A stretch of 64,000 nt of DNA, taken from Pandoraea nosoerga (lineage in GTDB: Bacteria > Pseudomonadota > Gammaproteobacteria > Burkholderiales > Burkholderiaceae). Below, in pieces: positions 16,692 to 25,278 of the stretch. Numbering within the stretch: the first letter of the stretch is position 1; every line of letters begins with the position of its first letter. Both the position numbers and the translations under genes were made by a program. The stretch lies in the NCBI RefSeq assembly GCF_902459585.1, contig NZ_CABPSC010000001.1, positions 62,001-126,000 of the forward strand, written 5' to 3'. The notes under the pieces were generated by a model. The model searched no databases, was not told where the DNA came from, and saw only the letters and a program-made list of their open reading frames with translations.

Positions 16692-18287
16692 TCACTCCCC
16701 TGCGGGCGGCTGCGGCTTCGCGCCGCGCGTGAGCCGGATGAGCGGCACGCGCCGCACGAACCAGAGGCCGGCCAGCGCTGCCGCGAGCGACACCATCTGG
16801 CCGTTGTGAATCGACGCGACGAGCGCGTTGCGGGCCGACTCGATGAACAGCGCGCCGTTCTGGTTCATGTGCGCGAGCGTCATCAGGAAATCGTTCCGCG
16901 CGTCGGCGTTGACGAGAATCTGCGGGTCCGAGAGCCGTGCCGTCCACTGTGCGCCGCCGCCGGCGGCGAGCGAATCCTTCACACGGGACGTGTAGCTGTG
17001 GTTGACGAGCGTCCCCACGATCGCCGTGCCGAGCATCCCGCCGATCATGCGCAACGATTGCATGACGGCGGTGGCGATGCCGAGATGGGCGCGTCCGGCG
17101 ACTTCCTGCGCGAACACCGTCAGGTTCGGCATGACGAAACCGAGTCCGAGACCGGCGAGCAGCATATAGGCGGCGATCAAGCCGTGCGACGTGCCGCGAT
17201 GCGTGGTGATGACGCCGGCGCAAGCGAGCGCGAGCAGCACGAAGCCGCCGTAGAGCATCACGTTCGGATTGGGCAGCCGTGTGATGAGCCGGCCGTTCAC
17301 GATGCTGCCCACGGTAATGCACACGACCATCGGCGTGACCAGCAGGCCGGTCTCGCGCGGCGAGAGTCCGAAGCCGCCCTGCAGCAGCAGCGGCGCGTAG
17401 AACAGGATGCCGAACATCGAGAAGCCCGCGAAGACCGACAGCACGAAGAGCGGCGCGAGGCTTTTGTCCCGGAACATCTCGAACGGCAGAATCGGGTGCG
17501 ACGTGCGCTGTTCCCAGCGATAGAGCAGGTAGGACGAAATCACCAGCACGACGATGAGGGCGAGCACGCCGCGCGAGAGGCCGTCGGCAGGCAACCATTC
17601 GACGAGCATCTGCAGGCTGCCGAGCGCGGCGGTGATGAGCAATGCGCCGAGCCAGTCGATGCTCGCCTTGGCATGCTCCTCGGCGCGCATATGGGGCAGG
17701 TGGCGGCCGACGAACCACAGCCCGGCGAGGCCGACGGGCAGGTTGACGTAGAACACGGAGCGCCAGCCGAAGCCTTCGGTGAGGAAGCCGCCGAGCGAGG
17801 GGCCGATGGCGTTGGCGATGCCGAAGGCCGAGCTGAGCATGACTTGCCAGCGCAGGCGAACGTGGGCGTCGGGGAACAGTTCCGGGACGCAGGCGAACGC
17901 AGTGCCGACGAGCATGCCGCCGCCGATGCCTTGCAACGCGCGAGCGACGACAAGGAACGGCATGCTGCTCGCCGCGCCGCACAGCACGGAAGCGGCGGTG
18001 AAAACGACGATGGCCGTCATGACGAAGAGCTTGCGGCCGTAGAAGTCGCCCAGCCGGCCGAAGATCGGCACGGTAATGACCGACGTGAGGAGATAGGACG
18101 TCGCGACCCAGGCGTAGTACTCGAACCCTTTGAGTTCAGCAACGATGGTTGGCAGCGCGGTACCGACGACTGTCTGGTCGAGCGCGACCATCATCGTGCA
18201 GAAACAAAGGCCGAGCATCGCCACGAGCGACTGCCGGAAAGGCAATACCTGCCCCGCCGAATGCGGGGTGGTCGGAGTGGGGGCCAT
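16692..18287 (-). CDS. DHA2-type MFS multidrug efflux transporter (EmrB/QacA family)
   Basis: 531-residue inner-membrane transporter with about 14 hydrophobic segments, the length and count of the DHA2 drug:H+ antiporters. Motifs: LDQTVVGTALPTIVAEL in the first helix (motif D1), GRLGDFYGRK (motif A), RALQGIGGGML (motif B) and SSAFGIANAIGPSLGGFL (motif C). It is the first gene of an operon with the downstream marR-type gene. Partner membrane-fusion and outer-membrane genes are absent, so it may work alone or with a distant channel. Substrate is unknown. Confidence 0.92.
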   Translation of the reverse strand: MAPTPTTPHSAGQVLPFRQSLVAMLGLCFCTMMVALDQTVVGTALPTIVAELKGFEYYAWVATSYLLTSVITVPIFGRLGDFYGRKLFVMTAIVVFTAASVLCGAASSMPFLVVARALQGIGGGMLVGTAFACVPELFPDAHVRLRWQVMLSSAFGIANAIGPSLGGFLTEGFGWRSVFYVNLPVGLAGLWFVGRHLPHMRAEEHAKASIDWLGALLITAALGSLQMLVEWLPADGLSRGVLALIVVLVISSYLLYRWEQRTSHPILPFEMFRDKSLAPLFVLSVFAGFSMFGILFYAPLLLQGGFGLSPRETGLLVTPMVVCITVGSIVNGRLITRLPNPNVMLYGGFVLLALACAGVITTHRGTSHGLIAAYMLLAGLGLGFVMPNLTVFAQEVAGRAHLGIATAVMQSLRMIGGMLGTAIVGTLVNHSYTSRVKDSLAAGGGAQWTARLSDPQILVNADARNDFLMTLAHMNQNGALFIESARNALVASIHNGQMVSLAAALAGLWFVRRVPLIRLTRGAKPQPPAGE

Positions 18288-18297
18288 TTTTTGGACG

Positions 18298-18312
18298 GAT
18301 CAATGTTTGATC
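18298..18312. promoter_or_regulatory. Candidate MarR operator upstream of the MFS-marR operon
   Basis: GATCAA-TGT-TTGATC is a perfect 15-bp palindrome 10 bp upstream of the pump's start codon. A further half-like ATGATC follows at 18318-18323. Position and symmetry fit repressor binding over the promoter; the link to the MarR protein is inference. Confidence 0.6.
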
Positions 18313-18445
18313 AGTCAATGATCTTAGCACGAACAGCGCATGAGGCCGCCGGGCACAGGCCGCGCCGGATTTTTCAAGCGTCTTCGGCATTGCGGGCGAG
18401 GGCGCCGCGCATGGGCGTTTGCCGCACAGGCGCGTCGCCGCCGAT

Positions 18446-19438
18446 TCAACAGCCCGGCACGATCCGCTGTTCGATTTCTCCGAACGGGGCGCCGCCGGCG
18501 GCATCCAGCGCGACCATTCTCACGCGCTCGCCAAACGCCAGATAGCGGGTACGCGCTTCACCATGCGCCAGGATCTCGATGCCGCGGCGCTCGGCCAGGC
18601 ATGCCGAGCCGGCCTCACGCGCCACATTCGAGACCGTGCCGGAACCGATGATCGTACCCGGGCTCAGTTGGCGCGTGCGCGCCGCGTGCGCGATAAGCCT
18701 GCCGAAATCGAAATTCATCTCGCTGCCGCTGGGCTGCCCGATCCACTCGTCGTTGCGCTGCACGTGCAAACGAAGGTGCACCCGACCGTCGCGCCAGTCG
18801 GCCCCCAGTTCGTCGGGGGTGAGCGCGATCGGGGCAAAGCTCGTGGACGGCTTGGCTTGCAGGAATCCAAAGCCGGTGCGCATTTCGCGCGGGCCCAGTG
18901 CCCGCAAGCTCCAGTCATTGAGTTGCACGAGCAGCCGCACGTGCCCGAGCGCGTCCGACGCGCTCACGCCCATCGGCACCCGGTCGACAATGACACCGAA
19001 CTCCCCCTCGAAATCGATGCCGTCGGCCTCGCTCGCCTGGGGCACATCGACGTGAGGCCCCAGAAAATCGTCGCTGGCGCCCTGGTACATGACCGGGATC
19101 GTGTCGAAATCCGGGATCGGAGCCGTGTTGAATGCCCGCTCCATCAGACGTCCGTGATTGAGGAAGGCCGATGCGTCGCACCATTGGGGGCTGCGCGGCA
19201 GCGGCGCGGCACAGGCGCGCGCATCGAACGTCCTCGCCTGAGCGCTGTGCATGGTGCTGCCCGTGTCGTTCAGCGCATCGTAGCGCCGTTGCAGTGCGGC
19301 CTCGACTTCCTCCCAGCGCTCGATTGCCTCGATCAGACTCGACGCAATACCGTCGGCCGGCACGGCGCGCGTGAGGTCGCGCGAGACGATCAGCAGTTGC
19401 CCGTCGCGGGTGCCATTGGCCAGCGTCGCGAATTTCAT
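18446..19438 (-). CDS. Fumarylacetoacetate hydrolase family protein
   Basis: 330-residue FAH-family enzyme. Metal-binding acidic residues appear as E144 and E146 in GIDFEGEFGVIVD and D175 in LVQLNDWSLRA; other landmarks are PVMYQGASDDFLGPHVDV, GFGFLQAKPSTSFAP and TIIGSGTVSN. The family hydrolyses or decarboxylates beta-diketo acids and acylpyruvates produced by ring cleavage. It is the last gene of the eight-gene catabolic operon, with its ATG overlapping the stop of the cyclase gene in an ATGA. It most likely acts late in the pathway, on the ring-cleavage product; the substrate is not known. Confidence 0.85.
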   Translation of the reverse strand: MKFATLANGTRDGQLLIVSRDLTRAVPADGIASSLIEAIERWEEVEAALQRRYDALNDTGSTMHSAQARTFDARACAAPLPRSPQWCDASAFLNHGRLMERAFNTAPIPDFDTIPVMYQGASDDFLGPHVDVPQASEADGIDFEGEFGVIVDRVPMGVSASDALGHVRLLVQLNDWSLRALGPREMRTGFGFLQAKPSTSFAPIALTPDELGADWRDGRVHLRLHVQRNDEWIGQPSGSEMNFDFGRLIAHAARTRQLSPGTIIGSGTVSNVAREAGSACLAERRGIEILAHGEARTRYLAFGERVRMVALDAAGGAPFGEIEQRIVPGC

Positions 19439-20238
19439 TGCTCCACCTCGTCCAGAATGGCCACCGCGCGGGTCCAGCCGGCCGAGGCGGCACGGATCTT
19501 GTGGGGGAAACAGCTCACGGTAAAACCGAAGGCAGGCAGCGCTTCGAGATTGTGCAGTTTTTCGAGATGGCAGTATCCGATCTCTCGTCCGGCCTTATGT
19601 CCCTCCCAGATCAGCGATTTGTCGCCGGTCTGCGCGACACGCCGTGCCGTGTAGCTGAACGGCGCATCCCAGCTCCACGCGTCGGTCCCCGTCAGGCGAA
19701 CGCCTCGCTCGAGCAGGTACAGCGTGGCCTCATGGCCCATGCCGCACCCCGCGTTCACATAATCGGCGTGTCCGTAGCGACTCCCGGCGCGCGTGTTGAC
19801 CAGCACGATGTCCAGGGGCTCGAGCGTGTGCCCGATACGCTCGAGCTCGGCAGCCACATCGGCGGCCGTGACCACGTACCCGTCCGGAAAATGACGAAAG
19901 TCGAGCTTCACACCGCTTTGGAAACACCATTCGAGCGGCACCTGATCGATCGTGATCGAGGGCTTGGCCGGCCCCAGGCGCGCGTCCATGGTCGAGTGGA
20001 AGTGCCATGGCGCATCCAGGTGTGTGCCGCTATGCGTGGTCAAGGTTACCCATTCCGCAGCGGCGGCCTCTCCGTCGGGGTAGTCCTCTGCCCGCGTCCC
20101 CGGGAGCATGGCCATGAAGTCGGGCAGCGTGTCGGCATGCTTCTGGTACGTGATTTTCGGCGCGAGCGGCGGCGGGTCTGACAGCACGTCGTTTTCGAGA
20201 TAGATCGACAGGTCGATGAAGCGGTGTTTGACTTTCAC
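19435..20238 (-). CDS. Cyclase family metal-dependent hydrolase (kynurenine formamidase-like)
   Basis: 267-residue protein of the cyclase/KynB family (PF04199). The metal motif is THSGTHLDAPWHF, with H69, H73 and D75. Relatives hydrolyse amides, formamides, isatin or lactones; none of these can be singled out here. I place the start at a GTG (20238) with a GGAGG site seven bases upstream; this GTG overlaps the MFS gene stop as GTGA, while the longer upstream ORF start lacks a ribosome site. The gene end overlaps the start of the FAH gene. A formamide- or amide-cleaving role would suit opening of a nitrogen heterocycle. Confidence 0.85.
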   Translation of the reverse strand: MKVKHRFIDLSIYLENDVLSDPPPLAPKITYQKHADTLPDFMAMLPGTRAEDYPDGEAAAAEWVTLTTHSGTHLDAPWHFHSTMDARLGPAKPSITIDQVPLEWCFQSGVKLDFRHFPDGYVVTAADVAAELERIGHTLEPLDIVLVNTRAGSRYGHADYVNAGCGMGHEATLYLLERGVRLTGTDAWSWDAPFSYTARRVAQTGDKSLIWEGHKAGREIGYCHLEKLHNLEALPAFGFTVSCFPHKIRAASAGWTRAVAILDEVEQ

Positions 20239-21458
20239 TTTGGGGCCTCCGGCTGGCCGTAACGATGGGGAATGCGTGAGAAGCACATCAGGGCGATAGC
20301 GCCGAAAAGCATGCCGGCGTATCCGAGGCTCGCGAGCGAGACGAACTTGACAAGCGTGCCGCCGAGCAACGGCCCGATGGCCGCACCGGTCATCACCATG
20401 GCGGGCGTAGCCGCCACGGCTCGCCCGGTGGGATCAAGCCGCGCGAGCATCCCAAAGGCAAAGGTGTGGCAAAAGATCATCACCGCGGAGAGCATCGCGC
20501 TGGCCGCCGCCCACGCGGCGAACCCCGCGTCTGCGGTGATAAGTACGCCCAACCCGGCCTGCACGATAGGGCCGATGCACAGCACGGCCCGGGCATTGAG
20601 CCGCCGCTCGAGCAGCGCGGCGGCTGGCGCGGGCACCAGATTGATCATTCCGAGCGTAACGAGCACGGCGGTAATCGCCGTCTCGCCAAAGCCGCGCACC
20701 GTGCCGATGTGTACGACAAAACTGATCAGCATCGCCTGGGTGAGCGCCATCGCGCACACCCCACCGATCCCGAACCAGACGTGAGCGGCAAGCCTGGGCC
20801 CGGCGCCGCGTGCCGCACCGTGGCCGTCCGCGGTGGCGGCGGACGATGCCGAGGCCGCCGTGAAGGGAAGACCGAGCGCGCTGACCACCGCGGCCACACT
20901 CATGACAGCACACAGGATCGTGAAGAATGTGCCGCCCCCGTGCGCCTGGATGAGCGATGGCGAGATGCCCAGAAACGCGATCGAAACCAGCCCCAGGCTC
21001 ATTCCCGCCAGCGCAAACACGCGGTGCGGACGCTCGCTGCGGCCGATGATGCCGTGCGCAAGGCTCAGGCTCGCCCCCACGGCCAGACCGGCAAGGGCAT
21101 GCAGTGCCGCCAAGGCCGGGTAGAGGCTCGTCGTGCGCGCGACGAAGAATGCCGCGGCGGCGATCGCGAAGCCGGTCGGCACGATCGCGCGCGCAGGCAA
21201 GCGTGCGAGCAGTGGGGAACAAGCCATGCTGCTCAGCACCACGCCGGCGAGAAACAACGTGGGCAGCGCGCCCGCGCGTTGCGGGTCGAGGCCGTAGTGG
21301 CCTACCAGCGTCGAGATCCACAGCGGCAATGCCGCGAGATCGATCATGCCGGCGCAGTGCGCAATCATCAGCGAGAACACGCCGAACCTGCGCAAGCGAG
21401 CGGGCGTACCCGATACCGCCTCGGGCGTGGCGGCAGGCGCCATCGTGTGGGGTTTCAT
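20235..21458 (-). CDS. MFS transporter of the catabolic operon
   Basis: 407-residue membrane protein with about 12 hydrophobic segments. The N-terminal half includes SLMIAHCAGMIDLAALPLWISTLVGHYGLDPQRAG and a shortened motif A region; RVFALAGMSLGLVSIAFLGISP lies mid-protein. It is placed between the flavin monooxygenase and the cyclase genes, so it is expected to import the substrate of the pathway across the inner membrane (or export an intermediate). The ATG at 21458 follows a GGGAG site; further upstream in-frame sequence overlaps the monooxygenase gene and is arginine-rich. It does not belong to an MFS subgroup that I recognise. Confidence 0.85.
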   Translation of the reverse strand: MKPHTMAPAATPEAVSGTPARLRRFGVFSLMIAHCAGMIDLAALPLWISTLVGHYGLDPQRAGALPTLFLAGVVLSSMACSPLLARLPARAIVPTGFAIAAAAFFVARTTSLYPALAALHALAGLAVGASLSLAHGIIGRSERPHRVFALAGMSLGLVSIAFLGISPSLIQAHGGGTFFTILCAVMSVAAVVSALGLPFTAASASSAATADGHGAARGAGPRLAAHVWFGIGGVCAMALTQAMLISFVVHIGTVRGFGETAITAVLVTLGMINLVPAPAAALLERRLNARAVLCIGPIVQAGLGVLITADAGFAAWAAASAMLSAVMIFCHTFAFGMLARLDPTGRAVAATPAMVMTGAAIGPLLGGTLVKFVSLASLGYAGMLFGAIALMCFSRIPHRYGQPEAPK

Positions 21459-21472
21459 CACGCGCTCCCGGC

Positions 21473-22603
21473 TCAGATGGCTTGCGCCAGATACTGATGC
21501 GTCTCGCGCATGATGCGCTCGTGCTCCGCACGGTCGCCGCGTGTGATCTCGATCTCGCCTAGACGAGCGGAGTTTTCGACAACCACCCGGCAACGCTCCC
21601 AGCGACGCGCCTCGAATGCCTCGAGACCGTCGATCATCGTTGCGGCGCGCGCGAGCTCCTCGGCCAATACGATCGCGTCCTCGATGCCGATGCCGGCGCC
21701 CGAAGCCATGTGCGGTGTGGTGGCGTGAACGGCGTCACCGACCAGCACGATACGGCCCCGATGCCACGGGCGACGCAGCAGCAGGCGCTCGAGGGGACGG
21801 TAGATCACCGACGCGTGCTCGTCGAGCGCCTGGCTCACGGCTTGCAGCCGCGGCGCCGCGAACTCGGCAAGCAGCGCCTTGAGCATGTCCGGCGCCTGCT
21901 TCGGGTCGACGAATTTGCGAGTCGGCGCGTCTTCGGTCACGAACAGGTACATCCGTTCGGCGCAGACCGGATTGATGCCCGCCTTCACACGCGCGCCGAG
22001 CCACATTTCCGTGCCTGTCACGTCCTCCGGGCGCGGCACGACGGCGCGCCACACGCCCTGACCGGTATAGCGCGGGGGTTCGGCGTCGGCAAAAATGGTC
22101 TTGCGCACGTTCGAGTAAAGGCCGTCGGCCCCCACGACGAGCTCGTAGCTCCCGGCAGTGCCGTCAGTAAACGTCACATCGACCTGCTCGCCGCTGGCGC
22201 ACAGGCTGGCAAACGTTATGCCAAGTTTGACCTTCACGCCGGCCGCCAGCGTGGCCCTGGCGAGAATGTCGGCCAGCACCGGGCGCATGATCGCACCGCC
22301 GCCGGGCACTTCGTCACCGGCCAGGCGCGGCGTGGGGATCTGCGCGATCGGCGCGCCGTGCGGCGCGAACAGCTTCAGCCCGTCGGCGAGCGCCCCCCGC
22401 TCGAGAAAGGCGTCAAGCACGCCAAGCGTGCGCAGCGCTCGCAACGTGGGGCCACTGATGCTGATCCCCGCGCCATAGGAGCGCCAATCGCGATCGATCT
22501 CCACGAGATCGACCTTCATGCCGCGCCTGGCGCCCTCGATGGCCGTGGCCATACCCGAGAAACCGCCGCCGATCACGAGCATGCGCTGGGTTGTCATATC
22601 CAT
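21473..22603 (-). CDS. FAD-dependent aromatic-ring monooxygenase
   Basis: 376-residue class A flavoprotein monooxygenase. The FAD Rossmann motif is GGGFSG (residues 12-17), the NADPH/FAD motif is VVGADGLYSNVR, and the pyrophosphate/ribityl motif is VLVGDAVHATTPHMASGAG followed by GIEDAIVLAEEL. This set is shared by 6-hydroxynicotinate 3-monooxygenase, 2,6-dihydroxypyridine hydroxylase and salicylate hydroxylase-type enzymes, which add a hydroxyl to an activated ring. In this operon it would make the dihydroxylated ring for the extradiol dioxygenase. The ATG at 22603 has GAAGGAG upstream at good spacing. Confidence 0.9.
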   Translation of the reverse strand: MDMTTQRMLVIGGGFSGMATAIEGARRGMKVDLVEIDRDWRSYGAGISISGPTLRALRTLGVLDAFLERGALADGLKLFAPHGAPIAQIPTPRLAGDEVPGGGAIMRPVLADILARATLAAGVKVKLGITFASLCASGEQVDVTFTDGTAGSYELVVGADGLYSNVRKTIFADAEPPRYTGQGVWRAVVPRPEDVTGTEMWLGARVKAGINPVCAERMYLFVTEDAPTRKFVDPKQAPDMLKALLAEFAAPRLQAVSQALDEHASVIYRPLERLLLRRPWHRGRIVLVGDAVHATTPHMASGAGIGIEDAIVLAEELARAATMIDGLEAFEARRWERCRVVVENSARLGEIEITRGDRAEHERIMRETHQYLAQAI

Positions 22604-22658
22604 TTGATGTCTCCTTCTTTGTACGTTTTTTGCCCGTGTTGGCGACGCCTGAACGCGG

Positions 22659-23018
22659 TTACGGTAAGCCACGCTCGCAAGCCACGAGGAACACCTCACC
22701 CCGTGCGTTGACCTTCAGGGCAAGTTGCGTGAGCGACTGGCCCAGACAGGGTCCCGCCAGGCACGCGCCGCTCACCGGATCGAACTGTGCGGCGTGGGCG
22801 TGGCAGACAATGCGCGAGCCGTCGTGATTCAGGTAGGCGTCCTTTCGCCAGGCCATCGGCGTATCGCCATAGTGGGGACAGGCGTTGCGCCACGCCCGCA
22901 CCTCGGTCCCGTTGCGTACTACGAACATCGTGTCGTGCCCCGCGCCATGCGGATCGAACCCGCGAGCACCGGGGTTCGGTATGGCGTCGAGATGCGTCAG
23001 GAAGATCGGTGAGCTCAC
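22659..23018 (-). CDS. Rieske [2Fe-2S] ferredoxin
   Basis: 119-residue stand-alone Rieske protein. The cluster ligands are C47 and H49 (NACPHYGDTP) and C72 and H75 (IVCHAHAAQFD), followed by the GACLAGPCLG proline-loop region. The GTG at 23018 lies seven bases after GGAG and is preferred over a TTG two codons earlier. Such ferredoxins normally feed electrons to ring-hydroxylating dioxygenases, but no terminal oxygenase or reductase is in the operon; in some extradiol pathways a ferredoxin instead reactivates the dioxygenase iron. Either role is inference. Confidence 0.87.
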   Translation of the reverse strand: MSSPIFLTHLDAIPNPGARGFDPHGAGHDTMFVVRNGTEVRAWRNACPHYGDTPMAWRKDAYLNHDGSRIVCHAHAAQFDPVSGACLAGPCLGQSLTQLALKVNARGEVFLVACERGLP

Positions 23019-23060
23019 AGGCAAGCTCCGGCCCGAATCGATGATTGACCGGCCGCCATA

Positions 23061-24023
23061 TCAGGCTTTCTCCCCATCGGCCGGCGCACCGCCTGCCGGC
23101 GAGCCGCCCGGCACCCATTTCTCGCGCGGGTGCAGCAGGAACAACTGCGAAGCGTCGGCGCTCATCGGCGCAATACGGGCGCACCACTGGTCGTCGTGCT
23201 GGTCCATGTCGGCGTCGTACTCGACATGGCACCCCAGAGGGCTATTGAAGTACCAGAACCAGTTCGAACCGAAGCGGTGCCGGCCCGGCCCCCAGAACGA
23301 CTGATAGCCCTTTTCCACGAGACGCGTGCCCGCATGCATCAACTCGGTCGGGCCGCCCATGTGGAACGTGAAGTGCTCGCACCCCTTCATGAACGGCGGC
23401 GTCTGGATAAAGAAGAGCGTGTGGTGATCGAGCGTGCCTGCCGGGCGCAGGAACCCGCCCACGCCCTCGAAACGATCCGTGCAGCGAAAGCCCAGGCGCT
23501 CTACATAGAACGCTTCGGCTCGTGCGGCGTCCGGTACGAAATAGACCACATGCGAGAGTGTGCGCGGCGTGAGCGACATGTCGTCGCGCACCGCCACGAC
23601 GTTGGGTCGGCGTTGCGCCGGTGCCCCCGGCGCGTTGATCGCTTCGGCGGGCATGTTCAGCGCCTTCCTTCGGGTGACGACAAAACCCAGCGCGAAGCCC
23701 ATATCGTCCACGGTCTCCAACGAGCCGTCGGCGAGTACGCGCACCTCGCGATCGCGCCTCAACTCCTCGCCGATTTGCGCAAGATCTTGCGCGCCGGCCA
23801 CGCCATAAACGGTCTTGCGCAATTGACTCGTGGTGCCCAGTGCCGGAGGCAGGCGCGAGTCAGTGGCAGACCACACTTCGATCGCAGTGCCGTCAAGCGC
23901 GGTGAACCGCCCGGCCTCGCCGGGGGGTTGCTGTGCGACGAGGCCATAGTCGACCAGATATTGGGCAGCACTGGCGATGTCGTCAACGCCAAACACGAGG
24001 TATTCGAGTCCGAGGATATTCAT
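23061..24023 (-). CDS. Type I extradiol ring-cleavage dioxygenase (two VOC domains)
   Basis: 320-residue protein with two vicinal-oxygen-chelate modules, an N-terminal one without metal ligands (1-140) and a C-terminal catalytic one (150-310). The full extradiol set can be aligned by eye with BphC-type enzymes: iron ligands H158 (TLSHVVYFVPD), H217 (CEHFTFHMGG) and E268 (CHVEYDAD), and the acid/base histidine in LDHHTLFF (H200/H201). It should open a dihydroxylated ring next to the two hydroxyls. The last 20 residues are Gly/Pro/Ala-rich. The ATG at 24023 starts directly at the fold; longer frames add non-conserved residues. Confidence 0.87.
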   Translation of the reverse strand: MNILGLEYLVFGVDDIASAAQYLVDYGLVAQQPPGEAGRFTALDGTAIEVWSATDSRLPPALGTTSQLRKTVYGVAGAQDLAQIGEELRRDREVRVLADGSLETVDDMGFALGFVVTRRKALNMPAEAINAPGAPAQRRPNVVAVRDDMSLTPRTLSHVVYFVPDAARAEAFYVERLGFRCTDRFEGVGGFLRPAGTLDHHTLFFIQTPPFMKGCEHFTFHMGGPTELMHAGTRLVEKGYQSFWGPGRHRFGSNWFWYFNSPLGCHVEYDADMDQHDDQWCARIAPMSADASQLFLLHPREKWVPGGSPAGGAPADGEKA

Positions 24024-24069
24024 GAATGCATTCCAGCTTGAGGAAGAAGGCGAGGCATCGGCGCGGGCG

Positions 24070-25227
24070 CTAGCGGCGGGTGCGACCGCCGAGTGTTTCG
24101 GCCACCCAGTCGGCGATGTAATGGCCCGCGTTGATCGAGTTATCGAAGCTCGCATGCTGCACCCCGCCCTCCCGATCGGTGAAGATCTTCAACTCGCGCT
24201 TGGGGCTGTTGACCAGTTGCTCATACGTGCGATACGCCCACGAGAGCGGGATCTGCGAGTCACGCTCGCCGTGCGTTACGAGAAACGGCACCCGAATTCG
24301 ATCGAGCACGCCATCGAGATGCACGTCCTCGGCGATGCGCATGAAATCGTCGATGTCCTTGGCTCCCCACACCCAGCACACGTGATTCCAGTAGTGCGGC
24401 ACAGGGAAGTCGCCCTCGCGCTTCAAGCGCTGCTTTTGCACGTCGCGCCAGTCGTGGTTGGCTCCCCACGCCACGCCGCACGCAAAGCGGGGCTCGAACG
24501 CCACCGCACGCGGACAGTAATACCCACCGAGCGAGACGCCCTCCATGCCGATACGCTGCGCGTCGATATCCTCGCGCGTCTCGAGCCAGTCGACCACGCG
24601 GCTTGCCCAATGTTCGGCATCGAAGCGTGCATGCATGCCATGCAGGCGAAGCGCCTCGCCGGTGCCGGGCTGATCGACGATGAGCGACGACACGCCGCGC
24701 TCGGCCAGCCACCCGGGCAAGCCGACGAGGTACTTCATCTCTTTCATGGAGTCCAGACCATTGACCTGCACGAGCACCGGCGCGCGCGCGACGCCCGGCG
24801 CACGCACGAGCAACGCCGAGAGATGCTCCTCACCGTAAGGGATCTCCACGCGCTCACAGTTCTCGCCCGTGAGCGCAATACCCGTGGCGAAAGACTTCAG
24901 CGCGCGCTGATAGAGCTCGACGCGCCCGGGCGAATCATGCGCGAGCATGCGCTCGCAGGTGATCATGTAAGCGCTCGCGCGCTTGTATTTCTGGCCTGCC
25001 GAGAATTGGCGACCGCGGGCCTCGTCTTCGGCGGCAAGCGCTTGCAGCCGATCGGCCATGGCCACCCACGCCTGGCGAAATGCATGGGTTCCCTCAGCAT
25101 CGGGTTGTTTGGCGGCGTCTTGCAGCGGTGCGCAGATCGTTTCGATCTCGCCCATGCGTGCCCCCATCTCGATGGCCAGATTGACGGAGAGATTCCAGAC
25201 GTAGTTGGTCGGAAAATAGCGGAACAT
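24070..25227 (-). CDS. Alpha/beta hydrolase resembling 2,6-dihydroxypseudooxynicotine hydrolase
   Basis: 385-residue hydrolase with a helical N-terminal domain (1-125) and an alpha/beta core. The nucleophile elbow is G230-V-S232-L-G (GMEGVSLGGYYCPR), the acid is D323 in VTHGERDSQIP, and the histidine is H358 in EGGVQHASFDN. This architecture is that of the C-C hydrolase of Arthrobacter nicotine catabolism and related DUF1100-like esterases, rather than short MhpC-type C-C hydrolases. It may remove an acyl side chain from the ring before hydroxylation or hydrolyse a ring-fission product. It is the second gene of the operon. Confidence 0.82.
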   Translation of the reverse strand: MFRYFPTNYVWNLSVNLAIEMGARMGEIETICAPLQDAAKQPDAEGTHAFRQAWVAMADRLQALAAEDEARGRQFSAGQKYKRASAYMITCERMLAHDSPGRVELYQRALKSFATGIALTGENCERVEIPYGEEHLSALLVRAPGVARAPVLVQVNGLDSMKEMKYLVGLPGWLAERGVSSLIVDQPGTGEALRLHGMHARFDAEHWASRVVDWLETREDIDAQRIGMEGVSLGGYYCPRAVAFEPRFACGVAWGANHDWRDVQKQRLKREGDFPVPHYWNHVCWVWGAKDIDDFMRIAEDVHLDGVLDRIRVPFLVTHGERDSQIPLSWAYRTYEQLVNSPKRELKIFTDREGGVQHASFDNSINAGHYIADWVAETLGGRTRR

Positions 25228-25278
25228 TGTCTAACCTTGTGAGCGTAAAGAAGTCAGTCGCAGCGCATGCGTGCTGCG

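Noticed and set aside
16659-18545. 628-residue frame antisense to the MFS-marR genes
   Set aside because: It is rich in Arg, His, Asp and Glu and matches the antisense of the transporter; no start site or homology.
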